The position numbers were made by a program, and so were the translations under genes. The notes below the pieces were generated by a model. The model made no database searches. It worked only from the letters and a program-made list of their open reading frames with translations, and was not told the origin of the DNA. DNA of 44,637 nucleotides from Actinomycetes bacterium (lineage in GTDB: Bacteria > Actinomycetota > Thermoleophilia > RBG-16-64-13). Where the stretch lies: assembly GCA_021372435.1 (NCBI GenBank), contig JAJFUK010000111.1, forward strand, positions 1-44,637, in the 5' to 3' direction. Of the stretch, positions 40,593 to 44,637 are shown piece after piece (the first letter of the stretch is position 1; the number at the start of each line of letters is the position of its first letter).

Positions 40593-41960
40593 ATGAGTGA
40601 GACGGGCGCCGGCGCCGGACAAGACACGACCTTCGAAGGCTGGGACCGGCTGAATTGGAGAGAGCGCCGCGCGCGCCGGCTCCGGCGCTGGATCGGCGCA
40701 AAAGGCGTTCCGTTCGCGACCGCCTCAGCCAAGTCGGCCTACAGCGAGCGGGTACAGCTGCTCATCGACGCCTTGAGACTCATGAAACCCACACGGGTAC
40801 CCGTCTCGGCGATCATGGGCTTCTATCCGACGCGCTACGGCGGACTCTCTGCGAAGGAGGCCATGTACGACTTTGAGAAGTCGGCCGTCGCCCACAGCGC
40901 CTTCTACGAGCATTTTCTGCCTGATTTCCAATCACAGCCGGTACCGCCTGCTCCGGTCTTCGACCGGCTTGGTCTTCAGTTCGTGCAGTGGCCCGGCCAC
41001 GGCGTCGGAGACGACACCCCGTGGCAGTATCTCGAAGCCGAGTACATGAAGCCCGAAGAATACGACGCGCTGATCGCCGATCCCTCGGACTACTTCCGAC
41101 GGGCGTTCCTTCCGCGCATCGGGTCGGCCTTCGGCCCCCTGGCGGGACTCGAGTCGTTCGCCAACCTGATGGAGGCCTCGACGATCCCCTTCAACATCCT
41201 GCCTTTCGCCGACCCGGCCGTGCTTGAGGCGGTGCGGCGGCTGGCAGAGGCGGCCGAGGAGAGCCTCCGCTACTTGAACGCGGTGGGAGCGGCGAACACC
41301 GAGGCGGCCGCCCGTCTGGGGATACCCCCTCTGGCAGGAGGGATGGCCAAAGCCCCTTACGATGTTCTCGCCGATACGTTGCGCGGTACGAAAGGCATCG
41401 CCGTGGACCGCTTCCGGCAGCCCGAGAAGATACTCGCGGCAGTCGAGCGGCTGACTCCGCTCATGATCGACTGGGCCGTCGACCAGGCGGCGGCGGCCGA
41501 CGCTCCGTTGGTCATCTTCGTGCTGCACAAAGGTGCTGACGGCTTTATGTCGGATGCCGACTTCCGCACGTTCTACTGGCCGACCCTGAAGGCCGTGATG
41601 AACGGTCTGATCGACGAGGGTCTTGTGCCCCTGATGTTCGCCGAGGGCGGGTATGACTCGCGGCTCGGGGTGATCGCCGATGAGGAAATACCGGCGGGGA
41701 GCGTGATCTGGCTTTTCGACCGCACCGATATGGCGGCCGCCAAGCGTGTTCTCCGGGACCGAGCCTGTATCGCGGGCAACGTGCCGAATTCGCTACTCGC
41801 GGTCGGTGCGGCGCAGGAAGTTGAGCAATACGTGACCAGACTGCTTGACGAATGCGCTACCGAAGGCGGGTTCATGCTCATGAGCGGTGCGGTGGTCGAC
41901 GACACCAAGCCTGAGACGTTGGAGGCCATGATCGAGACCGGACGGGCCTGGAGGGGCTGA
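40593..41960 (+). CDS. Uroporphyrinogen decarboxylase-family protein, function unknown
   Basis: A 455-residue UroD/methyltransferase-fold protein with an N-terminal basic extension (residues about 15-40, Arg-rich). The body shows PTRVPVSAIMGFYPTRYGG, EAMYDFEKS, GGYDSRLGVIADEEIP and IAGNVPNSLLAVG. UroD-family members include Zn-dependent methyltransferases (MtaA, CmuA) with an HxC...C zinc site; the corresponding region here reads MFAEGG, so the zinc ligands appear absent. True uroporphyrinogen decarboxylase is also unlikely. ATG 40593 follows CAGGAG. Such proteins often accompany O-demethylase and aromatic clusters, but the reaction is unknown. Confidence 0.83.
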   Translation: MSETGAGAGQDTTFEGWDRLNWRERRARRLRRWIGAKGVPFATASAKSAYSERVQLLIDALRLMKPTRVPVSAIMGFYPTRYGGLSAKEAMYDFEKSAVAHSAFYEHFLPDFQSQPVPPAPVFDRLGLQFVQWPGHGVGDDTPWQYLEAEYMKPEEYDALIADPSDYFRRAFLPRIGSAFGPLAGLESFANLMEASTIPFNILPFADPAVLEAVRRLAEAAEESLRYLNAVGAANTEAAARLGIPPLAGGMAKAPYDVLADTLRGTKGIAVDRFRQPEKILAAVERLTPLMIDWAVDQAAAADAPLVIFVLHKGADGFMSDADFRTFYWPTLKAVMNGLIDEGLVPLMFAEGGYDSRLGVIADEEIPAGSVIWLFDRTDMAAAKRVLRDRACIAGNVPNSLLAVGAAQEVEQYVTRLLDECATEGGFMLMSGAVVDDTKPETLEAMIETGRAWRG

Positions 41961-42080
41961 GAAGTGCCTGAGATAGGGAACGACCTCCGCGACCTCGGCT
42001 TCGTGCACGATCGACGCGGACCACTGGACGGTCGCCCGCGTTGATCGACCGGACGTCCCACGACGGAGAGGACGGCAAGG

Positions 42081-44375
42081 ATGGCGGAGAAAGCGACAGA
42101 AGGCGCAGTCGACGAGAAGAAGATCGTCTGCTGGGCCTCGCCGGGCTGCATCCACCAGTGCGGGCTGGTCGCCACGGTGAAGGAGGGCAGACTGGCCGGC
42201 CTCCGCGGCAACAAGGACTACCCGACCCCGAACCACGGCTGTACCGACCGGATGCCCCATCACATCAAGTGGCTCTACAGCTCCGAGCAGCTCCTGCATC
42301 CGCTGAAGAGGAAGGGGGAGCGGGGCGAGAACCGGTGGGAGCAGATCCCCTGGGACCAGGCGCTTGACGAGATAGCGGTGAAGCTGGCCGACTTGAAGGA
42401 CAAATACGGGCCCGAGACCCTGGCGGTCCACGAGGGTACCTACCGCAGTGACATGTACCCTATGCGCACGCGCTTCCTCAACCTGTTCGGCAATCCGTCG
42501 AACATCGGCTGCGCCGGCACTATCTGTCGCTGCAACACCATCGCCATGAACTACGCGCTGCTCGGCATGGCGAACCAGCGCGCGAAGCTCCCCGGCCTGA
42601 AGTGCATGGTGATCGAAGGCTGCAACCTCAGCGCCACGGCGCCTCTCGATTTCCAGCGGCTCAAGCAGCGGATGAACGCGGGCGACCTCAAGCTTATCGT
42701 CATCGATCCCAGAAGGACCGAAGCAGGCCGGTTTGCCGATATCTGGGTCCAGTTGCGGCCGGGCACCGACACGGCACTCCTCATGGGCTGGATCAACGTC
42801 ATTATCGAGGAAGGCCTCTACGACAGGTCCTTCGTCGAGGAATGGACTGTCGGGTTCGACGAATTGCGCGCGAGGGCCGCAGGGTACACGCCTGAGAGGG
42901 TGGCGGAGATCACTTGGGTGCCGCCGGAGGTCATCCGAGAGTCGGCCCGCATGTATGCGACCAACCGGCCGGCCGGTTTTCACTGGGGTTCGGCCACCGA
43001 CATGCTGGGGCGTAACTCGGCCCGGGTCGAGCAGGCCCGGATCTGCCTCCGGGCCTTGACCGGCAACCTCAAGATAGGCGGGGGCGAGGTGATCGTCGGC
43101 CCTGGTCCGATCGTCGACGGCAAGATCGCCATCCGTGACTCCATGCTCGCCCTCCCTGACAAGGTCTCCCCCGAGCAGCGCAAGAAGCAGCTCGGCTCCG
43201 ACCGGTTCAAGCTCATGGGCTGGCCAGGCTACGAAGTCATGGCCAGGTACCACGAAGCGACCTACGGCACCCCCTTCCCCGTGACCGCCCACAACTTCTT
43301 GGCGGTGCAGCCCTTGATCTGGAAGGCGATACTGGAGCGGGACCCGTATCCGATCACGGCCATGATCACCTGGGGCAGCAACTTCCTCTTGAACGGCGGC
43401 GACGTCAAGACCATGTACAAGGCCGCTAAGAGTCCCAACCTGGAGCTGCACGTGGTGCTCGAACATTTCATGACCCCCACCGCGCTCCTGGCCGACTATG
43501 TGCTGCCTATCGCCAGCAAGCTGGAGAAGCCCATGTGCGCTACACACGAAGATTTTGCGCCCAACCTCGCCTGCGGGGAGGCGGCGGTGGAGCCGCTTGG
43601 CGAGCGCCACGGCGACTTCTACGTCTGGAGAGGGTTGGCCGACCGCCTTGGCTTCGGCGAGTACTTCCCTTGGGAGACCGAGGAGGAGCTGGCCGACTAT
43701 CGCCTGGCGCCGCTGGGGCTGACCTTCGAAGAGGTGGCCAGGGAGAAGTACTTCGTTCGCAGCGACGAGCCCTGGACCTATCAGACCGTGAACCCACGCA
43801 CGGGCAGGCTCACCGGCTTCGCCACGCCGTCCGGCAAGGTCGAGCTCTACTCCCAGGTGCTCGAAGAGCTGGGCTACGACCCCCTCCCCTACTACGAGGA
43901 GCCCCCGGAAAGCCCCCTCAGCACGCCGGAGGTGGCTGAGGAGTACCCGTACATACTCATCACCGGCGGGAACTTCCGGCCCATGTTCCACTCCGAGAAC
44001 CGGCAGCTCGGCCTTGGCACGCGCGAGCAGTATCCCGATCCCATCATGGATATCAACATCGAGACGGCTCGGGAGTTGGGCATCGAGGAAGGTGATTGGG
44101 TCTACGTGGAGACCCGCCGGGGCGTGATCAGGCAGCGGGCCACCCTCAGTGACGAGATCGACCCGCGGGTCGTCAACATCCAGAGTCACTGGTGGTTCCC
44201 GGAGGAACCGGCGCGGGAGCCCTGGCTCCGGGGCCTCTGGGAGTCGAACTGCAACGTGCTCACCATCGCCGATGATCCCGACACGTTCGACCCGATAACA
44301 GGCGGCTGGCCGCTCAGGGCGCTGCTCTGCAGGATCTGGAAGGCGGAGACCGTGGCCAAGAAAGACCTCCCATGA
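42081..44375 (+). CDS. Molybdopterin oxidoreductase (DMSO reductase family) with N-terminal [4Fe-4S]
   Basis: A 764-residue enzyme. The N-terminal cluster ligands are C17, C23, C27 and C54 (CWASPGCIHQC and NHGC), the CW-x2-PGC-x3-CG form. The body has LKRKGERGENRW, WDQALDEIA, GNPSNIGCAGTIC, IDPRRTEAGRFADIWV and LRPGTDTALLMGWI. C149 or C151 after the GTIC segment is a candidate protein ligand to Mo/W. The C-terminal molydopterin-binding domain includes LITGGNFRPMFHSENRQ. There is no Tat signal, so it is probably cytoplasmic. ATG 42081 follows GGAGAGGA. The stop overlaps the next gene by ATGA, so the two Mo enzymes are translated together. The substrate is unknown. Confidence 0.9.
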   Translation: MAEKATEGAVDEKKIVCWASPGCIHQCGLVATVKEGRLAGLRGNKDYPTPNHGCTDRMPHHIKWLYSSEQLLHPLKRKGERGENRWEQIPWDQALDEIAVKLADLKDKYGPETLAVHEGTYRSDMYPMRTRFLNLFGNPSNIGCAGTICRCNTIAMNYALLGMANQRAKLPGLKCMVIEGCNLSATAPLDFQRLKQRMNAGDLKLIVIDPRRTEAGRFADIWVQLRPGTDTALLMGWINVIIEEGLYDRSFVEEWTVGFDELRARAAGYTPERVAEITWVPPEVIRESARMYATNRPAGFHWGSATDMLGRNSARVEQARICLRALTGNLKIGGGEVIVGPGPIVDGKIAIRDSMLALPDKVSPEQRKKQLGSDRFKLMGWPGYEVMARYHEATYGTPFPVTAHNFLAVQPLIWKAILERDPYPITAMITWGSNFLLNGGDVKTMYKAAKSPNLELHVVLEHFMTPTALLADYVLPIASKLEKPMCATHEDFAPNLACGEAAVEPLGERHGDFYVWRGLADRLGFGEYFPWETEEELADYRLAPLGLTFEEVAREKYFVRSDEPWTYQTVNPRTGRLTGFATPSGKVELYSQVLEELGYDPLPYYEEPPESPLSTPEVAEEYPYILITGGNFRPMFHSENRQLGLGTREQYPDPIMDINIETARELGIEEGDWVYVETRRGVIRQRATLSDEIDPRVVNIQSHWWFPEEPAREPWLRGLWESNCNVLTIADDPDTFDPITGGWPLRALLCRIWKAETVAKKDLP

Positions 44376-44637
44376 GCGACGACGCCGCCCGCGGTCGTCG
44401 AACCGCTTTCAGAGCCGGAGGACAGGTCATCCGGGGCACCGGCCTGATCGGCAACGGGGATTCCGGTCCTCCCGCCCTCGTCGATGTCGAAGAAGGCCGC
44501 ATCACCCGCATCCGCCCCCTTCACTACGACATGAGCTACGACCCCAAGGACTTCGATCCCTGGAAACTGGAGGCTAAGGGCAAGACGCTCGAACCGCCGC
44601 TGCGTCCACCCCTGGGCCCCATAAGCCTTGCCTACAA
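44372..44637 (+). CDS. Transhydroxylase-like molybdopterin enzyme, 3'-truncated by window end
   Basis: The first 88 codons of a gene that continues past the window. Residues about 30-85 (LVDVEEGRITRIRPLHYDMS, PWKLEAKGKTLEPPLRPP) resemble the N-terminus of the pyrogallol-phloroglucinol transhydroxylase large subunit (VxVxxGKIxRMxP, PSWKIEARGKTFxPPRK). As in that enzyme, no N-terminal [4Fe-4S] cysteines are present. The family transfers hydroxyls between aromatic rings or hydrates/reduces other substrates. It overlaps the preceding Mo enzyme gene by 4 bp. The call rests on a short segment recognised from memory. Confidence 0.65.
   Translation, partial: MSDDAARGRRTAFRAGGQVIRGTGLIGNGDSGPPALVDVEEGRITRIRPLHYDMSYDPKDFDPWKLEAKGKTLEPPLRPPLGPISLAY

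Noticed and set aside
41793-44189. 798-codon open frame on the minus strand
   Set aside because: It lies opposite the molybdopterin oxidoreductase, has no recognisable domain and His/Arg/Gly/Val-rich composition typical of antisense frames in high-GC coding DNA.

Overview
This window is about 44.6 kb of high-GC DNA. Almost every gene is on the + strand and tightly packed, with many short overlaps and frequent GTG/TTG starts. No rRNA, tRNA, CRISPR array, transposase or phage gene was seen. The host looks like an anaerobe or facultative anaerobe, because the window holds a glycyl radical enzyme, three aldehyde ferredoxin oxidoreductase (AOR) family enzymes, coenzyme-B12 mutase parts and NuoF/NuoG-type iron-sulfur flavoproteins. 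The Thr/Ala/Pro-rich linker behind the lipobox of the solute-binding protein and the base composition suggest a deep anaerobic actinobacterial lineage, but this is only an inference; another high-GC anaerobe is possible.

Layout. (1) 1-9890: a 5'-truncated MmgE/PrpD protein; a HyuA/HyuB ATP-dependent carboxylase or hydantoinase pair whose B subunit carries a fused zinc-binding tail; a short-chain dehydrogenase (SDR); AOR-1; and a homologue of the glutamate mutase E subunit (GlmE). (2) 10061-14817: a complete branched-chain-amino-acid-type ABC importer, with hairpins between the binding protein and the first permease. (3) 14939-22863: an aldo/keto reductase, a small ABM-fold protein, a LigM-type tetrahydrofolate O-demethylase, and a redox module (NuoF-like protein, NuoG-GltD fusion, FAD oxidoreductase). 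(4) 22864-24997: an AT-richer intergenic stretch with an extended -10 promoter, a small unknown gene, an SDR, a MoaD/ThiS-like protein and a terminator. (5) 25024-40220: one apparent 15-kb operon behind a strong TTGACA-N17-GACAAT promoter surrounded by direct repeats. It holds a glycyl radical enzyme, its activase, a GlmS-like B12 protein, a GlmL-like reactivase, two cupins, two NTF2-like proteins, an Old-Yellow-Enzyme/FAD reductase, AOR-2, two SDRs and AOR-3. (6) 40237-44637: a divergent MoaD/ThiS gene (the only minus-strand gene), a UroD-family protein and two tandem molybdopterin oxidoreductases. The last is cut by the window end and resembles the N-terminus of pyrogallol-phloroglucinol transhydroxylase.

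How it may work together (inference). The importer brings in a carboxylated or aromatic-derived substrate. The O-demethylase and Mo enzymes suggest plant- or lignin-derived aromatics as one possibility. A glycyl radical enzyme and an adenosylcobalamin mutase carry out two radical carbon-skeleton steps. SDR/AOR pairs interconvert alcohol, aldehyde and acid, and electrons pass through the NuoF/NuoG-GltD module. The most striking observation is that the mutase E subunit keeps the glutamate-mutase arginine claw and adenosine-binding residues but has Pro where glutamate mutase has the amine-binding Glu171. The glycyl radical enzyme also has Gly where lyases and dehydratases of its family have the base Glu (GCxE). 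Both point to unassigned substrates and to a possibly undescribed pathway.
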